A stretch of 64,000 bases of DNA. Origin: Knufia peltigerae (taxonomy: Eukaryota > Ascomycota > Eurotiomycetes > Chaetothyriales > Trichomeriaceae). Below, piece by piece: positions 46,621 to 56,124 of this stretch (position 1 is its first letter; every line of letters begins with the position of its first letter). The stretch spans positions 230,648 to 294,647 of the forward strand of contig JAPDRN010000033.1 of the NCBI GenBank assembly GCA_030247855.1, read 5' to 3'. A program made the position numbers and the translations under genes. A model generated the notes under the pieces. The model was not told the origin of the DNA and searched no databases. It saw only the letters and a list, made by a program, of their open reading frames with translations.

Positions 46621-47316
46621 TCACGTCCATTCTGGCACTGACAAGGGATAGTACTGTGACAGTAGAATTTCGCAGTCGCGGAGACAGTCTACTGTATTCT
46701 GAAACGTAGCTTTATTAAAGCGGTTAACGCGGTAGGCCACGAACGGGGGTAACACCACGAAACCTGTGTAGAATAGTATATCATAACTAATCAGGAACAG
46801 CAGATCCTTAATCAGACCTCTAATACCATATGCTAAGTAATACTACTCCTACCCACTAATAATAACTACTACCATAGCCCCTTTACCGGTAAACACCCCC
46901 TCACTAAATTAGTCCCCCTAATGCTTATTGTTATACTCTCTTACGCCATAAGTAAAGCCACAGGAGAAGACGTGATTCACTCACTCTTTAAGGATAGTAG
47001 GCATGGCGTACCACCATAGAGGGGACTGTAAGATGACTGTATCTGCTCCCTTAAGCTTCTCTTACTCCCTAACCACATCGTTAGTTAGAGAAGCTATGAA
47101 GTATGCTTAATATAAGGCCCCTACGACACGTAGAGGTTTGTCAGTAGGAAACGCGGGCAAATCCTCTCGATCAATATCTAATTTCTAGCCCATAGCGTAC
47201 AGATCTGACACCTGCACTTCGTGCCCCTCACCCTGTAGCTCTTTGACCATGACATTACTCAGAGACGCATTAAGCGATTCTCGCCCAGGGTGCGCTAGAA
47301 CAATGAGGACTCGCAT
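46621..47316 (-). pseudogene. RIP-mutated NAD(P)H quinone oxidoreductase-like gene (flavodoxin fold)
   Basis: A 232-codon frame from ATG (47314-47316) to TGA (46621-46623) keeps one phase throughout but contains eight internal stops and no frameshift. The N-terminus MRVLIVLAHPGRESLNASL and the block SPLWWYAMPTILKE-stop-VNHVF are the FMN-binding signatures of the Flavodoxin_2/NQO family (PF02525). Two stops replace conserved Trp (KEW-VNHVF and KHW-GD); TGG to TGA or TAG is a C-to-T change on the other strand, and the others are TAA/TAG consistent with the same process. Loss by point mutation alone, with no indels, is the typical mark of repeat-induced point mutation. The ancestor would have made a two-electron quinone reductase of about 231 aa. 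A functional paralogue elsewhere in the genome is implied, because RIP acts on duplicates. Confidence 0.85.
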
Positions 47317-48100
47317 GGCTGTCAATTTCTGAGAAATTGGCTTGATGTTGAGACGAAAGAATAGGGATCAGTATGAAAACAAGGTCGACTTGAATCTAAA
47401 ATTTAACTTGATCCTGCCTTCGTCCTTGATATTATTTTGGTGACCTACCCTGTGCTTTTGGGTTAGACCACGACATAATGCCCTGATAATGCCACAATCC
47501 CAATGCATAATTATCTCAGCATGGTAACGTGTTTGAGGAAATTGACCAAGTACGACCAGAACTTTGTACAATGCTTTCAAAGCAAACATGGAACCTCAAT
47601 TGATCCCGCGATATACCGACACTTGTTACGGTATCTTTGCTGTATTTGAGCTGGAAACTTACAGACATACGGCATGCACCCTGCACAAGCTGTCTGTGTC
47701 AATCATTCCGTGTCCGCGTACGCAGCACGTCACCAACACTCTCGATGTAAGATGCCATTGGCTTGATTTCTCAGCATCGTACCTCGCACGCACACTACCC
47801 CGCGATATTTTGATTTGTGGAGGGTCGATCATTTGCTGACACGTTCGGGTATTGCATTACGGCTTCGGGTATTGAAAGCTGGTCGTTTAAGCCTAGCCCT
47901 GACGGCAATTATAAATCAGACTGATGCGTCGTACATCGTCCATTCGCGGGGTATTTGCCGCTACGTCCTGTGGGAGTAGTGAAACGATTCTATATAAGTA
48001 CAAAAATTCGGGCCAGGCACAGCTTTTCAGTTCTGCTAATACTTGCCCCTTCCTCGCCTCGCCATTGCTGCTGTACAGATCAATTCTCGCCAACGCAACG
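47317..48100. promoter_or_regulatory. Upstream region of the FAD monooxygenase, with TATA box
   Basis: TATATAAG at 47991-47998 lies about 105 bp before the ATG at 48101. Earlier parts are ordinary intergenic sequence between the quinone-reductase pseudogene and the monooxygenase; both genes have their 5' ends here. Confidence 0.55.
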
Positions 48101-49435
48101 ATGAGCGATAAGAAAGACATCCATGATGTGGTCATTGTCGGAGGCTCTCTAGCCGGCCTGCTAAGCGGTGTCCTTTTCAAACGACGCGGCTACAACGTTA
48201 CGATCCTCGAACAGTTTCACTCTGATATCCGAAAATCACAAGCTGCCGGCATCGGTCTGACCGACCAAGTTCGTAAGCTGTTTAACAGTGCTGGAGTCTC
48301 TCTCGACGATGTTGGGCCTCCGATGAACCAAGTCCACTTTTACGACTCCGTCAATGGCAAGCTCGAGATCAAACGAGTTGAGCCATACCCGGGCGTTATG
48401 ACAGGTTGGACTATCTTGTTCTACAGACTGCGAGCGCATTTCGACCGCTTCGTCACACCGGTGTGCCCGCAACAAACCCCGAATGCGTCAGATTACCCTG
48501 ACGAAGGCAAGGGGGTATACAAAACACAAGCCAAGGTCACATCAATCGAGTATCTGAAATCCGAGAAAGTAGTTCTCGTGCACTACGACGACCTCTCTAC
48601 AAACACTTCGCACACTCTGAAAACACGCCTCCTCATCGGCGCTGACGGAGGTAATTCGACAATCCGCAAACTCCTCCTTCCCTCCCGTCCCGTCTTACGC
48701 AAGTACGCCGGTTATATGGCATGGCGCGGCATAATACCCCTTAATCAACTTTCTGCCCTAGCCAAAGACATCTACCAGCCCGGTATCGCGCCTGTGATCG
48801 CCAACCCTGCTGTGAAGGCGTATACCATGACCTACCCGATCCCCGCCGACGACGGGCGCTTCGGCGGGGACGAAACACTTGTCAATTTCGTCTGGTACGA
48901 CTACTGCTCCGCAAACAGCCCGGTGTATGTCAAATCTATGACGGACGTTGACGGCAAAGTACACCGCTGGACGCTGCCCCCCGGGAAAATGGATCCGGAT
49001 GCTTGGGAAGCTCAACTCGATGTCGCGCGTAAGACACTCCCGCCGCCACTCGATGAGATAGTGGAGAAGATCTCAGATCGCCCGTTCATCACAGCCGTCA
49101 GTGACTTCATCGCGCCCGAGTGCGTGTTTCATGACGGGCATGTCGTACTGGTGGGCGAGGCGTTTTGCATGGCCAGGCCGCATTCCGGTAGAGCGACGAA
49201 TGAGGCCGCCCGCCAGGCGTTACATCTTGTGGATGCGGTGGAGGGGAAAATTACCTGGAGGCAGTATCGTACGGAGGTCATGAACTGTGTGACATTGAAT
49301 TTTTATTATTCGCGAATGTTTGGACTGTGGACTTTGGGAGGTAGGTTTGCCCAGTTATGGGCGGGTTTACAGTATTGGTGGGTTGGCTTTCAGATCAGAT
49401 TGTTGGAGAGATTGTTTGGGAAGGTCATTCCATAG
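48101..49435 (+). CDS. FAD-dependent monooxygenase (aromatic hydroxylase-like)
   Basis: An intronless 444-aa protein. Motifs: the dinucleotide fold DVVIVGGSLAGLLSGVLFKRRG with acidic strand end ILEQ; the DG motif LLIGADGGNSTIRK; and VVLVGEAFCMARPHSGRATNEA, the position of the GD motif, where Asp is replaced by Glu. Layout and RPHSG spacing resemble 2,6-dihydroxypyridine 3-monooxygenase and salicylate-hydroxylase-type enzymes, which hydroxylate aromatic rings with NAD(P)H and O2. A hydrophobic C-terminus (LWAGLQYWWVGFQIRLLERLFG) is unusual and may associate with membrane. Start 48101 follows a TATA box by about 105 bp and begins directly before the Rossmann fold; an upstream in-frame ATG (47924) lies before the TATA box and is unlikely. 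The AT-rich RIP block begins at once after the stop codon. Confidence 0.86.
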   Translation: MSDKKDIHDVVIVGGSLAGLLSGVLFKRRGYNVTILEQFHSDIRKSQAAGIGLTDQVRKLFNSAGVSLDDVGPPMNQVHFYDSVNGKLEIKRVEPYPGVMTGWTILFYRLRAHFDRFVTPVCPQQTPNASDYPDEGKGVYKTQAKVTSIEYLKSEKVVLVHYDDLSTNTSHTLKTRLLIGADGGNSTIRKLLLPSRPVLRKYAGYMAWRGIIPLNQLSALAKDIYQPGIAPVIANPAVKAYTMTYPIPADDGRFGGDETLVNFVWYDYCSANSPVYVKSMTDVDGKVHRWTLPPGKMDPDAWEAQLDVARKTLPPPLDEIVEKISDRPFITAVSDFIAPECVFHDGHVVLVGEAFCMARPHSGRATNEAARQALHLVDAVEGKITWRQYRTEVMNCVTLNFYYSRMFGLWTLGGRFAQLWAGLQYWWVGFQIRLLERLFGKVIP

Positions 49436-51721
49436 CGTTACGTTAGAAACAGATAAGCTATAGATATCTATATTATGGGTTACATGGTATCTATTAGATG
49501 GCTAAGGACCTCCCATGCAGAGTACTCCGCTAAAACGGTCTTTACAGGTATAGGCCTTAAGACACTCTTTTACTACCCCAGTTTAGCATTTATTTCTCTT
49601 TCTATTCTATCTAATAAGGCGCTCATTATTAAGGTAATCTCTAACGCCTTATTCTCTAGGCCTATTCATGTTATTATCTAGAAGTTAATATGGTAATAAG
49701 ACTTAAAGAATATTAGGAATAGCCTATAGAATAAATAGATATTAAGAATAATCTATAGAATAAATAAAGTAATAACATAATAAAAATTAGTCTTTCTATC
49801 TAGGTACTCTAGTTATAGAACTTAAAGTATAAGAAAGAGAAGTTCCTTATATAAGAAGTCTATAATAATTATGTGATTTCCCTAAGTTCTCTTAGCGTTA
49901 TATACTTAGTAAATATACTTAGTATAAAGTTTTAAGATATTATTTATTCTTTATTTTATTTACTTATAATAATATCTCTTTTCTCTTTAGCCTTTTATCC
50001 TTAAAAAGTGATATATATTATACTAGAAAATAATAAAGATATCTTTTAGTAGCTATTAATTAGCTATAATAAGTATATATAGAAAACAGTATAAGTGTCT
50101 TAGTTATAATATTAAAATATGTAAATAGAAATAAGTATAGTATATATAGAAGTATATAATATATAATATATAACTAAATAATTAAGTAATAAGGTAAGGC
50201 TCCTTTTCCTTAAGTATAAGTATATTATTCTCTAGTGACTATAAGCCCTAAATATATAATACTTTAGTAATATTAATTATATTATAATAGAAGTAAATAG
50301 AGAAGCACTATATATTAACTATATTATTAACTATGTTAAGTTATTAACTATTTAAAGTTAAAAGTGTTAACTTATTAATCTATATAAGACTAAGTACACT
50401 ATATAAGGCTAAGCACACTATATAAGGCTAAAAATAGTAAGACTATTAATTTATAATTACTAGTTTATCCTATTCTAAAGCCTTCTATATAGACCTTTCT
50501 TTACGTTTATATAAGGAGATCTTTATCTCCCTTTATAAGCTTTTAATCCTTAAGCTCTCTAAGTTCTTATTTAGCTATTACTTAACTAGTTATTTATTAA
50601 TAAAGGCCTATTACGCTATACTCTTCCTTATTACCATATAACTTAGTTCTCTTAATAGTTTTACCTTAATTAAGTCTTTTTTATATCTAGTTACGCGATT
50701 AAATATTAATAAACCCTTAAATAGTTATTATAAGTAAAAGAAAGAGTAGCATTATAATAAATTAAAAATTATAAGTATTTAACCTATAATAGCTACTAGT
50801 ATTACCTTTATAATCACTATTATTAATAGTTTAACGAACTTATAAGACTTTTTTTACTTATCTATAACTTAGGCCCTTAAATATAATATCTAGCTAAATA
50901 ACTTAACTAATAGTATTCTTAAGTCACTAGCTATTCATTATTAGCTCCTTATAGTTACTATATTATAATATACTACTAAAATAAATAGTTTAAGTTATAA
51001 CTAAGCTAGAAGGAGAGAAAGATATTTACCTAACCTAGATATAAGTAGTGACTTCTATCCTAGCGAAAGTAAAACGCTTTCCTAGCTAACGAAGTAAGGG
51101 CATTAGACTGTAGATAAGGATAAAGACTTAATGGAATGGCGGCGCCTAGGTAGGTTATAAGCGTGAATCTTCAATTAATTTCCTAAACGGTCTGAAGCTA
51201 CGGTGCGATCGCGTTAGTTCATGGTTCTAGTACTATAAGTAAAATCCACCTAAAAATTCAGGTTTAAGCCTCGTAGATAGAGGGAGGGTGCTCTCCATAG
51301 AAGAGGCTATAGGTTCATCAGACCTAGTGAATAGTTATGCGTTATTACCTATTGCACTATATTGTAAGGATTTTAAGTCGCAGGAGTCTTATGATGGTTC
51401 ACGTAGACTAATAAGTAGTCGCATCATCGTTTCGAGACATATAACCGTCATTATCTAAGTAGATATAGTGGGACTCTAGGGAACACTGCACCGTTAAATC
51501 CTATGTCAGAAGCTATGTTTAGATTTAATGCCGAAAAAGCACATGATTCAAATCTTCCTTAAGTGTGAAAAAGGCCAAGAGTGACGATGGCTGTGAGCAC
51601 CTCCTTCACCAGGGTATTTATGCACCACTTTTACGATGTACATTTCACTTCATAACATCAATAGTGGGCCCAAAGAAGCTGTCCTACCCGCGCAGTACTC
51701 ACCCAGACCAAATGGAATTGC
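49436..51721. repeat. AT-rich RIP-degraded block (to about 51.1 kb) plus transition
   Basis: From about 49445 to 51100 the sequence is almost entirely A/T with very many TA steps, few CA or TG steps, and stops throughout, the composition left by intense RIP. No coding motif survives. From 51100 to 51721 the composition recovers gradually toward the 3' end of the efflux-pump gene. The original content was probably transposons or duplicated genes. Confidence 0.8.
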
Positions 51722-53451
51722 CTATAATTCGTCTTGAGCGGTTCCTCTGGCTTGCTCCAATTCGTCTATTCTCGTGGTCGAGGCTGTCTGCTCCTTGGCG
51801 CGAAGGTTTACACTCTTCCATTCCACTAAGGCACTGCCAAAAATTGTAAGGGAGCAAGTCGCTACTATCATATAGAACTCATTCACAATCGCGGCGTTAT
51901 AATCATGGATAAGGTCTTCCAGTTCAGCTCCCGAAACAAGGTTTCTAAGGTTCGTGGCGCCGCTTTCCGTGACTGCTAGCGGAGTGATACTGGGAAGGTT
52001 AATTAACTTGGAGACCAAACTGTTGAGAAAGATGTTTTCAGCCACGGACACGAAGACTGCAGAACCAAGAAAGCGAGTGAATAGCATAAGAGCTGAGCCA
52101 GTCGAGACATCTGATTTCGCCAGAACCGTCTGGGAGATAGTCAGTGGCTGCTGGACGCCCATGCCAGACCCCATGCCGAAGAGAATCTGATATCCAATCC
52201 ATTTGTAATGAGATGTTGCCGGAGTGAAAGTGGACATGAGGCCGGCCGCAACTGGCATGAGAACCGAGCTGAGGAGAATGAAAGGGTTGTAGTAGCCTAG
52301 CTTGGAGATAATGATCCCCGAAGAGATGGCACAGATGACGGAAGCAATGATCATTGGAAGGAGCATGATTCCCGACTTGGACGCATTGACACCTTTGACG
52401 GCCTGGAACCAGAGAGGAAGGTAATAGGTCAACACCATGCTCCCGCCACCATTGAAGAAGGAGAACCAGATGGCGGCGGCGATGCTCCGTTGCTTGACGA
52501 TCCGAGGGGGAACCGAAGCATTTTCCTGCTTCCACACCTGGATTCCAATGAAAGCAAGGGTGAAGACGCCGCAGAGCACCAGGAGAACTATGATGCGAGG
52601 ATCCTTCCAAGCGTATTCGGTGCCACCCCATTGAAGAGCCAAGATCAGACAGATAATACCCGGAAAGAAGGCAAGGTTGCCAATCGGATCGAGTTGGTGC
52701 AGCTTTACGCGCCATCCCGAGGCATGCTCGTCGAGTTTTTGGCTGGGAAGATTCAAGACCAGGGTGGTGATAATTATCGACACGGCACCAAAGGGTAAAT
52801 TGATATAGAAACACCATCGCCAAGTCACTTTGTCGGTGAAGAGGCCTCCAAGGAGCGGGCCAATGACCGAGCCGATGGCAAACACGGCTCCGATGCAACC
52901 CTGGTACATTGGGCGTAGTCGAAGCGGAACGGTGTAGAACAAGATCACCATTGCCCCTGAAAGTATACCAGAGCATCCCAAACCTGCAACAGCCCGACCA
53001 ACAATGAATGATTCTGAGCTCGGAGCCGCACCACAGACGGCAGAACCAATTTCAAAAAGCATGCAGCAGCTGAGGAAGACTGGCTTCGCGGGATAGAACT
53101 TGTAAACCTTGCCCAAGAGCAGCTGGAAACTGCAGGTGGTAAGCAAATAAGCACTACCATACCAGCCAATATCGTTCAAAGAGTGGAATTCGTTGGTGAT
53201 GTGAGGAATGGCGGTCGAGATAATGTTCTGGTCCTGCAGCATGGCTTGAATTAGCAAACGGGCCAGTGGACTGTGATACTATGGAACACTCTTCGCACCA
53301 GAGTTACCAAGAACGCGGCCAGTAAAATCGCTATCATGACCAAATTTCGCTGCAGCATATTCGGATATTCCACTCCCTCCTCAGCCGGAGCCCCTGGTGC
53401 GTTGTCCCCAGGGGTCTTCTCTCTCGAATCACGTGATTGAATTTGAGGCAT
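51722..53451 (-). CDS. MFS efflux transporter, 14-TM (DHA2; AflT-like)
   Basis: Spliced protein of 554 aa from exons 53451-53299 and 53233-51722 (1665 nt). The intron must end at 53234; this rebuilds LVTLDQNIISTAIPHITNEF, the motif-D1 region of TM1, whereas the nearer AG would shift the frame. Other motifs are LLLGKVYKFYPAKPVFL in loop 2-3, VGRAVAGLGCSGILSGAMVIL in TM4, and GSVIGPLLGGLFTDKVTWRWCFYINLP (motif C plus TM5-6 loop). About 14 membrane spans can be counted. Relatives such as the aflatoxin-cluster pump export toxins, fungicides and secondary metabolites by H+ antiport. It is divergent from regulator 4 with only 345 bp between start codons, suggesting direct control by it. Confidence 0.9.
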
Positions 53452-53796
53452 GGCGAATTTCAGGATGTCTGGATTTTGCTTCTCGAGGGCTGGACCGACG
53501 CATCTGATGGAAGAAGGGATGAAATACTCTGCAGACTTTCTCGCGACTTAAATACATAACGGTTTTGAGCAGTTGTGATTCCCAGCCACGGTATCGCCTA
53601 CAGTATTGCATCAGGCGGCCGGGGCTCTCGGTCGTCAAAAATCTTTTTTGCACCTCCGAACGCCGAGAGCCGATGAGCTCGGAGCGCCATCAACTTCACT
53701 TAATTCCACGGCATGATACAGGCCTTTTTTGTTTATCTCGCTATTATCGAAGGGATTGGAACATATTGTGTGGCTTCAAGGAAAGCCAATTGAGCA
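53452..53796. promoter_or_regulatory. Divergent promoter with nested inverted repeats, efflux pump / regulator 4
   Basis: 345 bp. It holds the exact 9-bp inverted repeat GGCTCTCGG (53623-53631) and CCGAGAGCC (53663-53671), and overlapping its right arm a second pair, CTCCGA (53654-53659) and TCGGAG (53679-53684). All arms contain CGG/CCG triplets, the half-site used by Zn2Cys6 proteins. A cis-acting operator for regulator 4 is the simplest reading, but binding is not shown. Confidence 0.6.
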
Positions 53797-56124
53797 ATGT
53801 CGTTGGCGGCAGAGGTAGAGCAGTCCGGCGTCACTCTTTCTGACTTCTCATGTTCGACCTGTCGACAGCGCAAAGTCAAGTGCGACCGACGCATACCTTG
53901 CTCCCACTGCATCAAAATGGGACGGCAATGCAATTTCCTTGCGCCTGTTCGCGGTAAGCGGAGGAGAACCAAGCTACCTAGGGAAGGGCTCCACGCTAGG
54001 CTCAAGCGGTATGAAAAGATCTTGGAGTCTTATGGCGCAAAACTTGAACGGCCAGAATATGAGAACGACATTGATGACTTGGAGACAACGACTCGGTCTG
54101 ATTCTCAAGGAGTTGAAGCGATTCAACCTCCAAGTCAGGAGCGAAGGGGCGTTGGTGGTCTTGATGAGTCTCGGCCATTGCTCATCACCAACGAGGGAGA
54201 ATCAAGATATCTGGATGGGTATGTTGTCTTATTCACTCTTCTGGCAGGTATTCTAAGAACTTATAGCACAATGTGGTTTACCTTAGGACACGAAGTGAGT
54301 CTGACCGCTTTTTGCCTCTCGCTCGGCATCTCTTCCATTTGCCTCCCGCCTGCAGGGAACGTTTCTTAATGCCAGTTCTTGCTAGTCGCAAGATCCACAG
54401 AAATATGGCCTGGATGCATTCATGGATGGGTCCGATATTCAGGACAGCGACTTGGCTGCTAGCCTAGCTGAACAACACGGTCTTCTTCTCGAGAATGACG
54501 TCCGATTCGGAGACGTGGCCAGCCTCCATCCTCCAGTCAACATTTTGCCGAAGTTCCAAGAAGTCTATACTGACCGAGTTGATCCATTACTGAAAATCTT
54601 GCATCTTCGTACCTTCTGGCCCTTGCTTACAGAGGTCGTTCGGGAACCTCGGAAAGTGTCCAATATTCTGGAAGCTCTAGTATTGTCATTTTATCTCATA
54701 ACAATCAGTTTCCTGGAAGAAGCAGAATGCATCAGCATGTTAAATACCCAGAAATCAATCTTGTATACGCGTTATCGAATTGCGACACGCCAGGCTCTGA
54801 TAAACGCGCAATTTCTATCGAGTTCGAATCTGAGGATTTTACAAGCTTACGCTATGTTCATGGTATGTGACAGTTTCTTGACGTGATGTAGATGCTGAGA
54901 TAATCGCGACAGTGGAGCGCCAGAAGCAGTTACCGATGTGACACTCTCTTTAGTTTGTCCGGGGTTGCTATACGACTGGCCCGCAAAATGGGCCTTCACC
55001 GGGACGGCTCACTTCTGGGGCTCTCACCGTTTGAAACTGAGATGCGCAGAAGACTTTGGTGGCATCTCTTTTCTGTTGACTTCCGTATTTGTGACATCAT
55101 GGGCTTCAAGCCGTCTATGGACCTGTTATGTTGCGACACACAGATGCCTCTGAACGTCCCTGATGAAGATCTTTGGCCCGAAATGGTCGCTTCACCACCA
55201 GCCCGCCACGGTATAACATCCATGACGTTCTGCCTAATTAGATGCGAAGTAATCGAATTTCTGCGCAACCTGAACTCATCATTGCCTGGCAGAGACGGGT
55301 GGGATATATTTGTGGGTGCCGACTTCACAGTCGCGAGGAAAGAGAGCTTGATATGCCAGATCGAAGACCTTTTGGAACGGAAATACCTTCGATATTGTGA
55401 CCCATTCAACTCTCTTCACAATCTAGTCTCAGTCATGGCTAGATGGACTATATGCAGGCTACGGCTCTTTGCTCATAATCCTCGACGGTACATCGATAGC
55501 AGCATCCCGATTCCTCAACGAGAACGAGACATAGTGTTTACAACCGCATCGAGTCTATTGGACTATGCTTCTATGGCTCCAGACAATCCATCATTGAAGA
55601 AATATAGGTGGCGAGTCCACGTCAGCTATCTTTGGAACATTGTCCTCCATATTCTCATCGAGACTCGGCACCGCAAGCAGGCGCCGGAGGTCGATAGGGT
55701 GTGGAAGCTAATCGGAGTAGTCTTCTCAAAGTACCCTCAGTTCTTCGAAAAATCCACGGCTGTTGCGTACACTGCCCTGAGCAAGTGGGTTCTTGAAGTC
55801 TGGGACAACTATGTTGACAACATGCACGCCGCCAGCCTCCCGAGTCCATCAACGCCAGAGTATATTAGCGCGATGCGAAGAGGTCTAATGCAGTCCAGGC
55901 GTGCCGAAAATGTGTCAGACTTGAGAGTTTCGATCGATTCTAGCCATACTGCGCAAACTGTGGAGGATCTCAGGAATTGCCAATCTCGAAAACAGGACGG
56001 AAATCTTAATGACTTCGAATCCTTTTCTGATATTCTCTCCTTTGAGAGGAGTTTAGATGAGTGGCTTCATTGGGAACAATTGGTCGCCGAGGAAGGAGGA
56101 TTTTCACCCCCTGATGCACTTTGA
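53797..56124 (+). CDS. Zn2Cys6 transcription factor (regulator 4)
   Basis: Spliced protein of 712 aa from exons 53797-54218, 54267-54294, 54386-54862 and 54913-56124 (2139 nt); the second exon is only 28 nt (RYLDGTMWFTLGHE spans it). The zinc cluster is CSTCRQRKVKCDRRIPC then SHCIKMGRQC, near residues 19-45, followed by a basic region (KRRRTKLPREG) and a short coiled-coil-like stretch (LHARLKRYEKILESYGAKLE) suited to dimerisation. The fungal_trans domain is textbook: VAIRLARKMGLHRDGSLLGL ... SPFETEMRRRLWWHLFSVD. It is the last intact gene before the telomere, about 7.8 kb away, and is divergent from the efflux pump. A pathway-specific activator of the pump, and perhaps of the FAD monooxygenase, is likely by position. 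Confidence 0.9.

Noticed and set aside
47924..48100. N-terminal extension of the FAD monooxygenase from an upstream ATG
   Set aside because: The upstream ATG lies before the TATA box at 47991, and the extra 59 residues have no homology-like features; the start at 48101 opens directly into the FAD-binding fold.
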